A DNA stretch of 17,285 nucleotides from CAYJAD01 sp964371225 (GCA_964371225.1 CAYJNA010000050.1:1-17285); one strand, 5' to 3'; positions 1 through 8,813 are shown, counted from the first letter of the stretch. Notes: a model not told the origin generated them from the letters alone. Program-made: numbers and translations.

Positions 1-2
1 CA

Positions 3-3000
3 GGTAGTTTTGTTATCACTCTTGGTGATGGCATAACGACAGTAGATATCAATGGTGTAGAAATTAAGTTTAATGCTGACGGTACACCCGCTACAGACTT
101 AAGCTTAATTGAAGTTGATGGTGATTATGGTACCTTGTCTGGTTTCACCTCAAGTGTTACCGATGGTAAGGTCACTATTGAGTATACATATACGCAAGAA
201 GATAATGCCTATCATGCAAAATTAGATGAAAATGGTAAGCCGAAACTTGACTGGCAAGGAAACCCAATACCTAATGCACAAGGAGATAAGGAAACCCTTA
301 CCGATAAGTTTGATATTATAGTAAAAGACAGTGATAGTAATACTACGGCAGCTGACCAAGCTACTGGTTCTATTACAGTACAAGTGACAGACGATGCACC
401 TGTTATTACTAGTGGTAACTCTGTTGACTCTGACAGCAATCCAAACACTACTGAAGCAACGGTTACTGCTGGCTTCGCAAAAGCAGAAATTGATGTGGAC
501 TTTGGTGCGGATGGACCTGGACAGATTGTCTTTAAGAACTATGCAACAAGTACTACTTATGAAAGTGTAAGTTGGAATGAAGAAACAGGTAAATGGGAGC
601 TTACTCCTGGTAGCTCACTACCCGCCTCTTCTTTCAGTAGTTCTGTTGATGAGAACGGTAACTATGTCATTGTTGTTGGCAATGTAACTTTAACTAACTC
701 TCCCAATGGTTCTGATAAGTGGACTGCTGAATATGAACTTGGTAATGGAGAAAACAGTCTCACTGATGTCACATTAGAGTTTAAGGACGGCGATGGTGAC
801 AGTGTTGAGCATACCATTTATGCAGAAAACACTGTACCAACAGCAACTGGCGGTGAAATTACTGTTGCAGAAGATGCTTCTGTGACTGGTAACTTGCTAA
901 GCAATACTCCTGTGGATGCTGATGGTGCCTCTGCCGATAACCAAGGCGAAGGTTGGCATTCTACTGGTGGCTTGAAAGATATTGAAGCACCTAAGGGCTG
1001 GACAAAGAGCGTTGATGGCAATGGTACTATTACGCTTACTGACGGTAAGAGCACTCTTACTGTGGACAAAGACGGTGGCTATACCTTTGATGCCGGCAGC
1101 ATTGCTGTAGATAAGACCTTTGACTTTAAGTATACAGTAGAAGATGCTTCTGGTGATACTGCTGACGCAACACTCACTGTGAACACAGATGCAGTGCAAG
1201 GCGGTGCAACTGTAGGTAAAGCCACAGTAACTGAAACTGAGCAAGAAACCATTCCATTAAATCTTGCTGTTGTTGTCGACCGTTCAGGTAGTATGGATAA
1301 TAGTGAATTGAATGCCGTTGAAGCAGCCTTAAAAACAATGGGCACAAGCTTAGAGGCACTTGAAGCAAAAGGCGTGGAAGTAAATGTAGTACTTATTGAG
1401 TATGGAACAGGCGCTGCAGTAAGGCTTGAAGGCCTAGACAGTTTTACTAATATTGGTGATTTGTGGGGCTCTGGTGGTGGGCAGACAAACATTGATGCTG
1501 GTTTAACAGCTGCTGAGGGGTGGTTTAATTCTGCTGACATTAAAGATAATGGCGGTAAAAACGTAACTATCTTGCTTACAGATGCCGATTCAAATCAATC
1601 TATGGCTGATTCTGAAACATATGATGCAGTGAGTGCTTTTGGTAAAACTTATATGCTCATTGATACAGAAGCAGTTTATCAAGGTCTCTTCGCGGCAACT
1701 GACTATCGCTATACCTATATGGCAAGTGATGGTACTATTATTACACGCTATGATGATCATAAGAACATTGGTAGTACTACAACAAAATGGTACAATAATG
1801 GCACAACAGTAATGGCTACGCCAACTAATGTTGCTGATATTACAGTTGATTTAACAGGTAGAGATTTTACAGGTGAATCTTGGACTGAAGATGGTTATAC
1901 TTTCAGACTAATGCAAACAAATGTAAATAATTTACCAGCGTTGCAGGTGTATGACACTAATGATAAAAAATGGGTTACCTTGGAGACCATGGTATCTGGT
2001 GGCACTGGTAACCACCAAACAAATGCAAACAATGCTTCTGACAACTTGATTGCAGCTATGGGCGAAGGAAGCAAGCTGTATGCCCTTGGTTTTGGACTTT
2101 CTTATGTTAGTGAAAAATTAAAAGAATTGGCAAGTTCAGATGCTGAAGCAATGGCAGGACTTACTCAAGAAACGATAAATAATATTCTTGACGGTGTTAT
2201 CAAAGATGTTATTTCTGAACACCCAGCCTCTCTGGCAAATCTAGTATTTAGTGCCGCTGATGCTGCTTCTAATGACATCACATTAACAGGTGCTACTGTT
2301 GATGCAAAAGCAACAGAATTTGTTGAACAAGTGCTTGATTTAGCAGACAAGGGTGATATTACTGAGCTAGGTGCCATAAGCAACAGCATTGAAACAGCCA
2401 TAGGCGCTAGTGAGGCTACCACAAACCAAGGTGGCGTCATGGATGGTTCCGATGAAGACGATATTCTTATAGGCTTTGATGGTGAAGACACCATCAACGC
2501 AGGCGACGGACATGATGTAGTCTTTGGCGGTGCTGGTAATGATGTTATTCATGGCGGTAAGGGTGATGACGTTCTCATCGGAGGAAGCGGTGCTGACTCC
2601 CTCTACGGAGAAGAAGGCGATGATGTCATTCTCTTTACCTCTGATGATAAGGTTGTTTCCGGCGGCACTGGTAATGATGTTTTTGTTCTTGAAGGAAACC
2701 TCAATGAAATTGCGCTTCAAGACATCTTACAAATAGATGGCGGCGACGGCATGGATGTTCTCCTCACTGGCGCAAGCTCTCTTACCGATGTGGAAGCTTT
2801 CCTTAACACTAATAGTGGTAAGTTGACCAATGTAGAAGTAATCATGCTAGGTGACAATGTTACTAATGCTCAAGATGTACAAGACAGTTTCGAGATTTCC
2901 AATGGAAAATTAACGTCTGACTCTCTTGATGGTTGGACTGCAAAAGGTCAAGTGGCAGGTTCCTATAATGTCTATACAAAGAATGACGAAGATGGCAAAG

Positions 3001-3035
3001 AAATGACCATTCTTCTTCAAAACAACTTATTCTAA
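3..3035 (+). CDS. RTX adhesin / large type I-secreted surface protein, 3' part (partial)
   Basis: The reading frame is open from the first complete codon at position 3, so the 5' end lies outside the window; about 1010 residues are visible. The product is probably a cell-surface or released adhesin exported by a type I (ABC/MFP/TolC) system. In order it shows: cadherin/VCBS or T1SS-143-like beta modules (about nt 3-1240, with phrases such as VTDDAPVI and DGDGDSVEHTIYAENT); a von Willebrand A domain (about nt 1254-2130) with a full MIDAS set, DRSGS at nt 1278, a Thr at nt 1485 and an Asp at nt 1581; then six to seven RTX nonapeptides of the GGxGxDxUx type (about nt 2445-2690), which bind calcium and drive folding outside the cell. 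The C-terminal ~100 residues, ending LLQNNLF, resemble an uncleaved type I secretion signal. vWA plus RTX at the C-terminus is typical of LapA-like biofilm adhesins. No secretion genes are visible here. Class is secure; ligand and partner are unknown. Confidence 0.9.
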   Translation, partial: GSFVITLGDGITTVDINGVEIKFNADGTPATDLSLIEVDGDYGTLSGFTSSVTDGKVTIEYTYTQEDNAYHAKLDENGKPKLDWQGNPIPNAQGDKETLTDKFDIIVKDSDSNTTAADQATGSITVQVTDDAPVITSGNSVDSDSNPNTTEATVTAGFAKAEIDVDFGADGPGQIVFKNYATSTTYESVSWNEETGKWELTPGSSLPASSFSSSVDENGNYVIVVGNVTLTNSPNGSDKWTAEYELGNGENSLTDVTLEFKDGDGDSVEHTIYAENTVPTATGGEITVAEDASVTGNLLSNTPVDADGASADNQGEGWHSTGGLKDIEAPKGWTKSVDGNGTITLTDGKSTLTVDKDGGYTFDAGSIAVDKTFDFKYTVEDASGDTADATLTVNTDAVQGGATVGKATVTETEQETIPLNLAVVVDRSGSMDNSELNAVEAALKTMGTSLEALEAKGVEVNVVLIEYGTGAAVRLEGLDSFTNIGDLWGSGGGQTNIDAGLTAAEGWFNSADIKDNGGKNVTILLTDADSNQSMADSETYDAVSAFGKTYMLIDTEAVYQGLFAATDYRYTYMASDGTIITRYDDHKNIGSTTTKWYNNGTTVMATPTNVADITVDLTGRDFTGESWTEDGYTFRLMQTNVNNLPALQVYDTNDKKWVTLETMVSGGTGNHQTNANNASDNLIAAMGEGSKLYALGFGLSYVSEKLKELASSDAEAMAGLTQETINNILDGVIKDVISEHPASLANLVFSAADAASNDITLTGATVDAKATEFVEQVLDLADKGDITELGAISNSIETAIGASEATTNQGGVMDGSDEDDILIGFDGEDTINAGDGHDVVFGGAGNDVIHGGKGDDVLIGGSGADSLYGEEGDDVILFTSDDKVVSGGTGNDVFVLEGNLNEIALQDILQIDGGDGMDVLLTGASSLTDVEAFLNTNSGKLTNVEVIMLGDNVTNAQDVQDSFEISNGKLTSDSLDGWTAKGQVAGSYNVYTKNDEDGKEMTILLQNNLF

Positions 3036-3056
3036 TATAGTACTAACGTAAACCTA

Positions 3057-3088
3057 AGCCCCCGATGCCATGTGTCGGGGGCTTTTTT
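3057..3088 (+). terminator. Rho-independent terminator of the RTX adhesin gene
   Basis: A perfect 9-bp stem (AGCCCCCGA at 3057-3065 with TCGGGGGCT at 3075-3083), a 9-nt loop and a run of six T (3083-3088) lie 22 bp after the adhesin stop codon. This is a textbook intrinsic terminator and separates the adhesin gene from the downstream glucokinase gene. Confidence 0.95.
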
Positions 3089-3111
3089 GTGGGTAAAATA
3101 TGGGGCACTTC

Positions 3112-3147
3112 TTGGTTGTAAGGGGTATAGGCTTTAGATACTATACT
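3112..3147 (+). promoter_or_regulatory. Possible promoter for glucokinase (weak)
   Basis: The glucokinase gene follows a strong terminator, so it probably has its own promoter in the 87 bp between 3089 and 3175. The best candidates are TTGGTT (3112-3117) with TAGATA (3135-3140) at 17-bp spacing, or a TATACT (3142-3147) that has no well-spaced -35. Matches to sigma-70 consensus are poor, so the placement is tentative. Confidence 0.25.
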
Positions 3148-3175
3148 TTATATGCCGTAGGTAAGGAGGGGGGAG

Positions 3176-4219
3176 ATGCAACATATTCTTGCAGTAGATA
3201 TGGGGGGGACGCACAGTCGCTTTGCGCATTTTATTTTAGAAAATGGCGTGTTGTACAAACAAGGGCAGCACATTTGCCGCACAGCTAGCATCAGTCATAC
3301 GGAGCAAGCCTTACACGAGGCTTCACTATGTGCATCTGTACCCTTGGAGGAAATGGCTGTGCAGGTATGGGGTGTGGCGGGGCCGGTACATGCGTCGGGC
3401 TTATGTGCCATTTTGACCAATGCTGCCTTGCATTTAGATTTTTCTAAGTATATGCCAGCAAACAGGAAAAAAGAGTATGGGCATATACTGTTACTGAATG
3501 ATTTTTCCTTGCAGGCATGGGCTACTTTAGCAGAGCAAGTGCAGTGCATACACATATTGCCAATGTCGGAAAATAACGAATATTCTAGAAATATAGAAAA
3601 TAAAAACACTACCCATGAAGTAGCTCTAACGCGTGCCGTTTTAGGAGCCGGAACAGGGCTGGGTACCGCTGCATTGGTACCGTGTGGGCGTAAGGGGTGG
3701 ACTGTATTGCATGCGGAGGCAGGGCATACGGGTATACCTTTGTATGAGCAAGATGAAAAAGACTTTGCTCTTTTTGCTGCAGATTTTTTACAGCAAAAGC
3801 GATTGAGCGCCGAAGATATACTCAGCGCGCGCGGCCTTTCCTTGCTGCATGCCTTTGTTCATGGGGAATCTGTTTCACCAGCGCAAGCGGCTCAGCTTTT
3901 ATGCCATAATGACGCGCAGGGTACATCACAAGAAAGTGCTGTCTTGCAATTATATGCGCGTTTTTTAGGCCGCTTTTGTCGGCAATGGTTACTGAGCACC
4001 ATGTCCGTGGGGGGGCTGTATCTGGGAGGCGGGGTCTTGATGAAAAATCCATCGCTGGTGCGTAGTGCAAGTTTTAGGCAGGAATTTTATACATTGCCGC
4101 GTAGTATGCAGCATGCGAAAGCCATGTTTGAGGCGGTGCCCATTGTACTTATGCAAGAGGAATATGCAGGCTTGTGGGGGGCAGCGCATATGGCCAAGGA
4201 CTATATACAAAAAAATTAG
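3176..4219 (+). CDS. glk: Glucokinase (Glk family, PF02685-type)
   Basis: Predicted cytoplasmic glucokinase of 347 residues that phosphorylates glucose with ATP to glucose-6-phosphate; the length is close to the 320-350 usual for the family. Visible motifs: N-terminal phosphate-1 loop DMGGTHSRFA (residues 8-17), NDF with the expected catalytic base Asp109, phosphate-2 loop GAGTGLG (157-163), the sugar-site segment AEAGH (180-184), and a C-terminal GGLYLGGGV segment like the adenosine-binding region. The start is well supported: AAGGAGG at 3163-3169 lies 6 nt before the ATG. A polar insert rich in Asn and Glu (about residues 125-141, SENNEYSRN...) precedes the phosphate-2 loop. The gene runs convergently towards the glycogen operon. 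Debranching enzyme and amylase release free glucose, so this kinase is a logical partner, though it is not cotranscribed with them. Substrate specificity is inferred from the family. Confidence 0.92.
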   Translation: MQHILAVDMGGTHSRFAHFILENGVLYKQGQHICRTASISHTEQALHEASLCASVPLEEMAVQVWGVAGPVHASGLCAILTNAALHLDFSKYMPANRKKEYGHILLLNDFSLQAWATLAEQVQCIHILPMSENNEYSRNIENKNTTHEVALTRAVLGAGTGLGTAALVPCGRKGWTVLHAEAGHTGIPLYEQDEKDFALFAADFLQQKRLSAEDILSARGLSLLHAFVHGESVSPAQAAQLLCHNDAQGTSQESAVLQLYARFLGRFCRQWLLSTMSVGGLYLGGGVLMKNPSLVRSASFRQEFYTLPRSMQHAKAMFEAVPIVLMQEEYAGLWGAAHMAKDYIQKN

Positions 4220-4283
4220 AATTATAGGCCATATAGCCATATATATACCACGGAAAATAAAGCGCGTTTTGAAAGGAGGGGGG

Positions 4284-4335
4284 TGTGGGGGGAGGAAAAC
4301 TTTTTGGCGCTAGCAAAAGTTTTCCTTCCCCCACA
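4284..4335. repeat. Long intergenic hairpin between convergent genes
   Basis: Two 21-nt arms (4284-4304 and 4315-4335) pair completely apart from one G·U wobble (4292/4327), around a 10-nt loop (tggcgctagc). The arms contain a G-run followed by GGAAAACTTTT. It lies 65 bp after the glucokinase stop and ahead of the 3' end of the minus-strand operon, so it could protect or terminate both transcripts. No T-run directly follows the stem on either strand, so a classic intrinsic terminator is not proven. From memory, similar G-rich AAAACTTTT hairpins recur between genes in Desulfovibrio genomes, which would make this a dispersed intergenic element. Confidence 0.75.
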
Positions 4336-4363
4336 AAAAAATATCTCCCGTAAAATATCCTCT

Positions 4364-4418
4364 CCCACAAAAAACTACATAAAACTCTCTACGCCCACAG
4401 CACTAAACGTGTGTCCAG
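4364..4418. repeat. 55-bp direct repeat, left copy (contig end)
   Basis: This 55-bp segment directly before the run of N is identical, base for base, to 4519-4573 directly after it. It contains a second copy of the last codons and stop of the minus-strand phosphorylase gene (ending ...LVLWA). Exact copies abutting both sides of a gap of exactly 100 N point to two contig ends that overlap, not to a biological duplication. Confidence 0.9.
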
Positions 4419-4518
4419 NNNNNNNNNNNNNNNNNNNNNNNNNNNNNNNNNNNNNNNNNNNNNNNNNNNNNNNNNNNNNNNNNNNNNNNNNNNNNNNNNN
4501 NNNNNNNNNNNNNNNNNN
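4419..4518. other. Scaffold gap of 100 N
   Basis: Exactly 100 undetermined bases, the usual placeholder for a gap of unknown length. Because the flanks are identical for 55 bp, the true gap length is probably negative (an overlap). No gene should be inferred across it. Confidence 0.98.
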
Positions 4519-4573
4519 CCCACAAAAAACTACATAAAACTCTCTACGCCCACAGCACTAAACGTGTGTCCAG
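4519..4573. repeat. 55-bp direct repeat, right copy (contig end)
   Basis: Identical to 4364-4418. This copy belongs to the intact 3' end of the minus-strand fusion gene: the stop codon (TAG on the minus strand) is at 4544-4546 and the last nine codons follow. The part from 4519 to 4543 is downstream non-coding sequence. Confidence 0.9.
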
Positions 4574-7500
4574 CGGAGAGAAAAGGTCAATATTGAAGGG
4601 TACAGCGCGAACACCATAGGAGTGATGCCCATTTTCCGTAATGGTAAATTCTCCTGTGAAGAGCACTTGCCCTGATTCTAAATGTTCAGCAAATTTAAGC
4701 GGATGAATTTGGGGTTTTTTTACAAAATCATAAAGATCACTGCGTCCAACCACATATTCTACGCGTAAGTTTTGCGGATCCATATCAGCAGGGTTTAAGG
4801 TGACAAAAATATGTATTTTTTGCCCTACATATAAGGTTTCATTGTCTACACCTTTAAATGTAACCTCATCAATGCTGACACGCGGGAAGGCATTGGCTGC
4901 GTAATGTTTCCATTCCACAAGGCGTTTTGCCATGGCGAAATCTTGCTCAAAAAGATTATCTTGTCTGGCGGCGGCAGGAATATAATAATCGCGCATATAA
5001 TCTGCCACCATGCGATGTGAGCAAAATTCTGCTGTAAGCGTACGCATGGCATGACGCACCATATCCATCCATTGTTCCGGTATATTGTTAGGATTACGTT
5101 CAAAATAGAGCGGAACAATATTTTCTTCCAATGTGGTGTATAAAGACTCTGCATCGGCATAGTCTGCTTGACTGTCAAGTTCGCTCAAGTTTTTCACCAC
5201 GGGGCCAATGGTCCAGCCATTATTTTTGTTATAGCCTTCGCACCACCAACCGTCAGAAATACTAAGATTAAGCCCGCCATTGACGGAAGGCTTCATGCCA
5301 CTGGTTCCACTGGCTTCATTGGGACGGCAAGGGGTATTAAGCCACACATCGCAGCCGCGTGTAAGCAATTTAGAAACACCAAGGCTGTAGTTTTCCATGA
5401 AGTATACATGCCCCACAAAGCGTTCATCCACGCAGAATTTTACAATTTGTCGTAAAATATCTATGCCTTGTTGGTCAGCAGGGTGTGCTTTACCGGCAAA
5501 GATGAAAATAATGGGACGTTTGGGGTCTGCAAAAAGCTGACGTAAACGTTCGGGGTCTGCAAAAAGCAAATTGGCGCGTTTGTAGGGGGCAAACCTTCTG
5601 GCAAAGCCCACAATAAGCGCGTCAGGATTTGTAAGGCCGGCACGCATACGGCGCTGTGTTTCCGGAGGAACATCTAATGTCTTGAAAAAGCTTCCAAGCC
5701 CTTTGTCCACAGCGCGCAATAATTTACTTTTCTCATGACGCCTAATATCCCATATTTTTTGTGAAGGAATGGTGTAAATTTTATCCCAAACATGATCATT
5801 TGGGGGAAGATCCGTCCAATGGGGGTCTAGGGTATCATTGAGCAGTGCGCGCATGGGGTCAGATACATACGAAGCCACGTGTACGCCATTGGTAACGGAC
5901 TTAATGGGTACTTCTGCATGGGAGTAGCCTTTCCACGCTGCCTGCCACATGCCGCGAGACACATCACCGTGTAAACGACTAACTCCATTGGCCTTGAGAG
6001 AATAATTTAAGGCTAGTACTGTCATTTCAAACATATTACGATTGGAACCGACAATACGCCCCATATTAAGGAAGTTTTGTAAAGATAAACCTACGCTATG
6101 CGCATAATCACTAAAATAGCGCTCCATGAGCTCTGGGGCAAAGCGTTCATTGCCGGCATCCACAGGTGTGTGTGTTGTGAAAACGCATGAGGCGCGCACG
6201 GCTTCGCAAGCCACATCAAAGGTGAGTCCTTTATTGATAAATTCTCTTATACGCTCTAAAACAAGGAAGGCTGAATGGCCTTCATTCATATGAAATACAG
6301 CAGGTTGAATGTTGAGCTGCTGTAAAAGGCGCACCCCACCCATGCCTAGGAGTATTTCTTGACGCAAGCGGCAATCACGATCTGCCACATATAGTTGTGC
6401 TGTGGTTTTTCTATCATCAGGGGTGTTGAGGGCAAAGTCCGTATCCATGAGATACAGTTTAATGCGTCCCACCTTTACCAACCACACTTGCGCATGAAGC
6501 TTACGCCCCGGTAAATCCACCGTCACTTCTAAAGGATCACCATTGCTTTTAAAAACGCGTTCCATGGCCATGGCGGCAAAATTATTTTCTGTATAAACGG
6601 CTAATTGTCCGCCGTCAGGGGTGAGTTTTTGTTGGAAATAGCCATTTTTATACAAAAGCCCCACAGCCACCAAGGGTATGTTTAAATCACTGGCAGATTT
6701 GAGATGATCCCCAGAAAGAACGCCTAAGCCACCTGAATATATGGGTAAGCTTTCGCAAATGCCGTATTCTGTGGAAAAATATGCCACAGGGCGGTCTACG
6801 GAAAGCACATCTTCTGTAACTACAGGGCTTTGTGCCATATAGGTGTCAAATTTTTCTAGCAAGGCATCCATTTTGTTTAGGAAAGTAGAATCTTCTTCCA
6901 AGTCGGCAATGCGTGCGCTGGAAACATTGGATAGCAAGGCTATGGGATTATAATTGCAATTCTCCCATATTTTTGCATCTATGGAAGCGAAGACGTCCCA
7001 GCCTTCCGCTTGCCAGCTCCACCATAGGTTGGTGGCCAAGTCACTGAGTCGTTGCAAGCGCGGGGGTAAGAAAGAAATGGCCATGAAAGAGCGCAGTACC
7101 GGCGTCACGGAAGAAGTGGCTTTAAGCACATGCTTTACATCTTCTGAAAAACCAAAGGCTTTATTATTACGGTCGGTGGCTTTATCCAAGGCCAAAGCAT
7201 AGGCTTCTTGATAATAAGGGAAGAATTCTTGCCATGTAAAATATTTGGAAAGTTTACGTGCATTTATACGCGATTGTTCCAGCTCTTCTTCAGATTGGCA
7301 AATGGCTTCTAAAGTGGTTTCGCGTAAGTTGCTTAGCAAATCATCGTAGGATCTGTACTGACGTGGCACCACATACACACCGCCACTAAAACCTTCTTGT
7401 TCTTGAATTTGGCGTGTCCAAAGTCCAAAGCCGGAAAGATCTGTGGTGATGGTTGGCACAGCCCATGCGGCACTTTCTTGTGGCGTATAGCCCCAAGGCT

Positions 7501-8803
7501 CGTACCATGAAGGGAAGGCGCCAAGGTCACAAGCGGCTAAGGTTTGTTCGTAGGTAAGGTTTAGAAAACCATCTTGTCCATTGAGCAAGGCAGGAACAAA
7601 AGCCACTTGTACATTATTTTCTGGGGCATTGGTTAAACCTAAGCGAATGCTGGCATTAAGAATGGGATCATTGGGGCTGTCATATACGTGATGTGAAGTT
7701 ATCCAATGATCATTACGCGGCGGTTTTTTGCTCTCATCGCCGCCCACAGCGTCCGGATTCACGCCGGTATGACCGCCCATAACAGCAAAAAGTGCCACCA
7801 CGTGCGTGTCTGTACCGCGTAAGGCTTGATTCATGCCGGCAAGAGCCTCGAGAAAAACGTCTAGCCCTTTATTTCTAAACTCATAACGCCCTGAAATAAG
7901 AATGAAACGTGTGTTCTTTGCCAAGGGGCGGCGTAATAATTTCCCCATGGCTTGGCTTATTTGCTCGCGGTAAGCCATGACGTCTTGACGATTGCTGGTA
8001 TAGTCAGGGATGACGCGCATGTCTAAGCCATTAAGCGTGACCACATCAGGAGTGCGAGCTAAAAAAGCAGAAGCTTCCTTAGCAGTAATTTGGCTCACTG
8101 TGGTAAAGCAATCTGCCTCTCTGGCGGCGATTTTTTCCATGGAGCACTTGGCGGTAATGTTATGATTAGCGGCTTCGCGTACGGGGTTGATATTATACAT
8201 TTGTTTGTAAATATCGCAACCGGTGCCTGCCAAAGCGCGCCCAAGCATGGTGGCATGCGTGGTGAACACTGTGCCCATGGTGGGAGCTTGTTTTTTTACC
8301 GTAAGCAAACCTGCGCCGCACATCCATTCGTGGAAAAGAGCTACAGCTCTATGTCCCTGCGGTTCCACGGTGGCGTGATATATGGAAGCAATAATTTCGC
8401 CGCATACAGCACTGAACATGACAGGTTCTGCATAGTCCCAGCCGCCCGTCATGGAGTCTACGCCATAGCTATTCCACAGTTCAAAAAGAAGCTGATTAAC
8501 ATTGAAGTGATTTTTAAAGTTGACTAAAATTGTTTTGGGACGACCGGGAATATTCCAGCGTCCCAAGCGGCATTGAAAATTATTCATGGCAAGCACGGGG
8601 CGAATACTGTCCCAGCATGCCTCGTCTGTTTCTTCAAATTCGGCATTGTCACCCATATCTGGGCCCATCATAAAATATCTATCTTCAAAAAACTCTGTAG
8701 CTTGAAGGGCTTTACTACTGACAACAGTGTAAATACCACCCACTTTATTGCAAATTTCCCAGCTTACTTCAAAGGCCGTAGCCTGCTGTAACTCAGTATG
8801 CAT
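4544..8803 (-). CDS. glgP: Fused glycogen synthase (GT3-like) / alpha-glucan phosphorylase (GT35)
   Basis: Predicted 1419-residue cytoplasmic enzyme joining two opposing activities. Residues ~1-565 resemble GT3 glycogen synthase: EVSWEICNKVGGIYTVV near the N-terminus binds the sugar nucleotide, and EPWGYTPQE gives the E-x7-E pair Glu435/Glu443. Residues ~578-700 resemble the DUF3417 N-domain of bacterial alpha-glucan phosphorylases (ATNLWWSW). Residues ~670-1300 are the phosphorylase proper: STEYGICESLPIYSGGLG, HMNEGHSAFL, TTHTPVDAGNERF, KSVTNGVHV and EASGTSGMK, whose Lys1171 should carry pyridoxal phosphate. A beta-rich tail (~1306-1419) ends in LVLWA. The phosphorylase would release glucose-1-phosphate from glucan ends; the synthase half would extend them from UDP- or ADP-glucose. 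It is the last gene of the operon, 121 bp after the GH57 gene. The ATG at 8803 is preferred over an in-frame TTG at 8830. Both active sites look intact; donor preference cannot be read from sequence. Confidence 0.92.
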   Translation of the reverse strand: MHTELQQATAFEVSWEICNKVGGIYTVVSSKALQATEFFEDRYFMMGPDMGDNAEFEETDEACWDSIRPVLAMNNFQCRLGRWNIPGRPKTILVNFKNHFNVNQLLFELWNSYGVDSMTGGWDYAEPVMFSAVCGEIIASIYHATVEPQGHRAVALFHEWMCGAGLLTVKKQAPTMGTVFTTHATMLGRALAGTGCDIYKQMYNINPVREAANHNITAKCSMEKIAAREADCFTTVSQITAKEASAFLARTPDVVTLNGLDMRVIPDYTSNRQDVMAYREQISQAMGKLLRRPLAKNTRFILISGRYEFRNKGLDVFLEALAGMNQALRGTDTHVVALFAVMGGHTGVNPDAVGGDESKKPPRNDHWITSHHVYDSPNDPILNASIRLGLTNAPENNVQVAFVPALLNGQDGFLNLTYEQTLAACDLGAFPSWYEPWGYTPQESAAWAVPTITTDLSGFGLWTRQIQEQEGFSGGVYVVPRQYRSYDDLLSNLRETTLEAICQSEEELEQSRINARKLSKYFTWQEFFPYYQEAYALALDKATDRNNKAFGFSEDVKHVLKATSSVTPVLRSFMAISFLPPRLQRLSDLATNLWWSWQAEGWDVFASIDAKIWENCNYNPIALLSNVSSARIADLEEDSTFLNKMDALLEKFDTYMAQSPVVTEDVLSVDRPVAYFSTEYGICESLPIYSGGLGVLSGDHLKSASDLNIPLVAVGLLYKNGYFQQKLTPDGGQLAVYTENNFAAMAMERVFKSNGDPLEVTVDLPGRKLHAQVWLVKVGRIKLYLMDTDFALNTPDDRKTTAQLYVADRDCRLRQEILLGMGGVRLLQQLNIQPAVFHMNEGHSAFLVLERIREFINKGLTFDVACEAVRASCVFTTHTPVDAGNERFAPELMERYFSDYAHSVGLSLQNFLNMGRIVGSNRNMFEMTVLALNYSLKANGVSRLHGDVSRGMWQAAWKGYSHAEVPIKSVTNGVHVASYVSDPMRALLNDTLDPHWTDLPPNDHVWDKIYTIPSQKIWDIRRHEKSKLLRAVDKGLGSFFKTLDVPPETQRRMRAGLTNPDALIVGFARRFAPYKRANLLFADPERLRQLFADPKRPIIFIFAGKAHPADQQGIDILRQIVKFCVDERFVGHVYFMENYSLGVSKLLTRGCDVWLNTPCRPNEASGTSGMKPSVNGGLNLSISDGWWCEGYNKNNGWTIGPVVKNLSELDSQADYADAESLYTTLEENIVPLYFERNPNNIPEQWMDMVRHAMRTLTAEFCSHRMVADYMRDYYIPAAARQDNLFEQDFAMAKRLVEWKHYAANAFPRVSIDEVTFKGVDNETLYVGQKIHIFVTLNPADMDPQNLRVEYVVGRSDLYDFVKKPQIHPLKFAEHLESGQVLFTGEFTITENGHHSYGVRAVPFNIDLFSPLDTRLVLWA

Positions 8804-8807
8804 ACAT

Positions 8808-8813
8808 CCTCCT
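8808..8813 (-). promoter_or_regulatory. Shine-Dalgarno site deciding the start of the fusion gene
   Basis: The minus strand reads AGGAGG at 8813-8808, four bases before the ATG at 8803-8801. The upstream in-frame TTG (8830) would place this motif inside the coding region and adds nine residues (MHHTTLGGC) unlike the family N-terminus. The 4-nt spacing is short but usable. Confidence 0.7.

Noticed and set aside
135..137. TTG as the start codon of the adhesin gene
   Set aside because: The frame continues open upstream to the window edge with adhesin-like sequence (e.g. GDGITTVDINGVEI), so the gene is truncated by the window, not started here.
1079..1540. 153-residue open frame on the minus strand inside the adhesin gene
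   Set aside because: Antisense to a clear vWA/adhesin coding sequence; its Ser/Pro/Val/Thr-rich composition is an artefact of the repetitive coding strand.
4283..4596. Plus-strand open frames that run through the N gap
   Set aside because: They exist only because N codons are not stops, and they are composed of hairpin and duplicated contig-end sequence.
8090..8527. 145-residue open frame on the plus strand
   Set aside because: Antisense to conserved glycogen synthase motifs of the fusion gene; no domain and no ribosome site.
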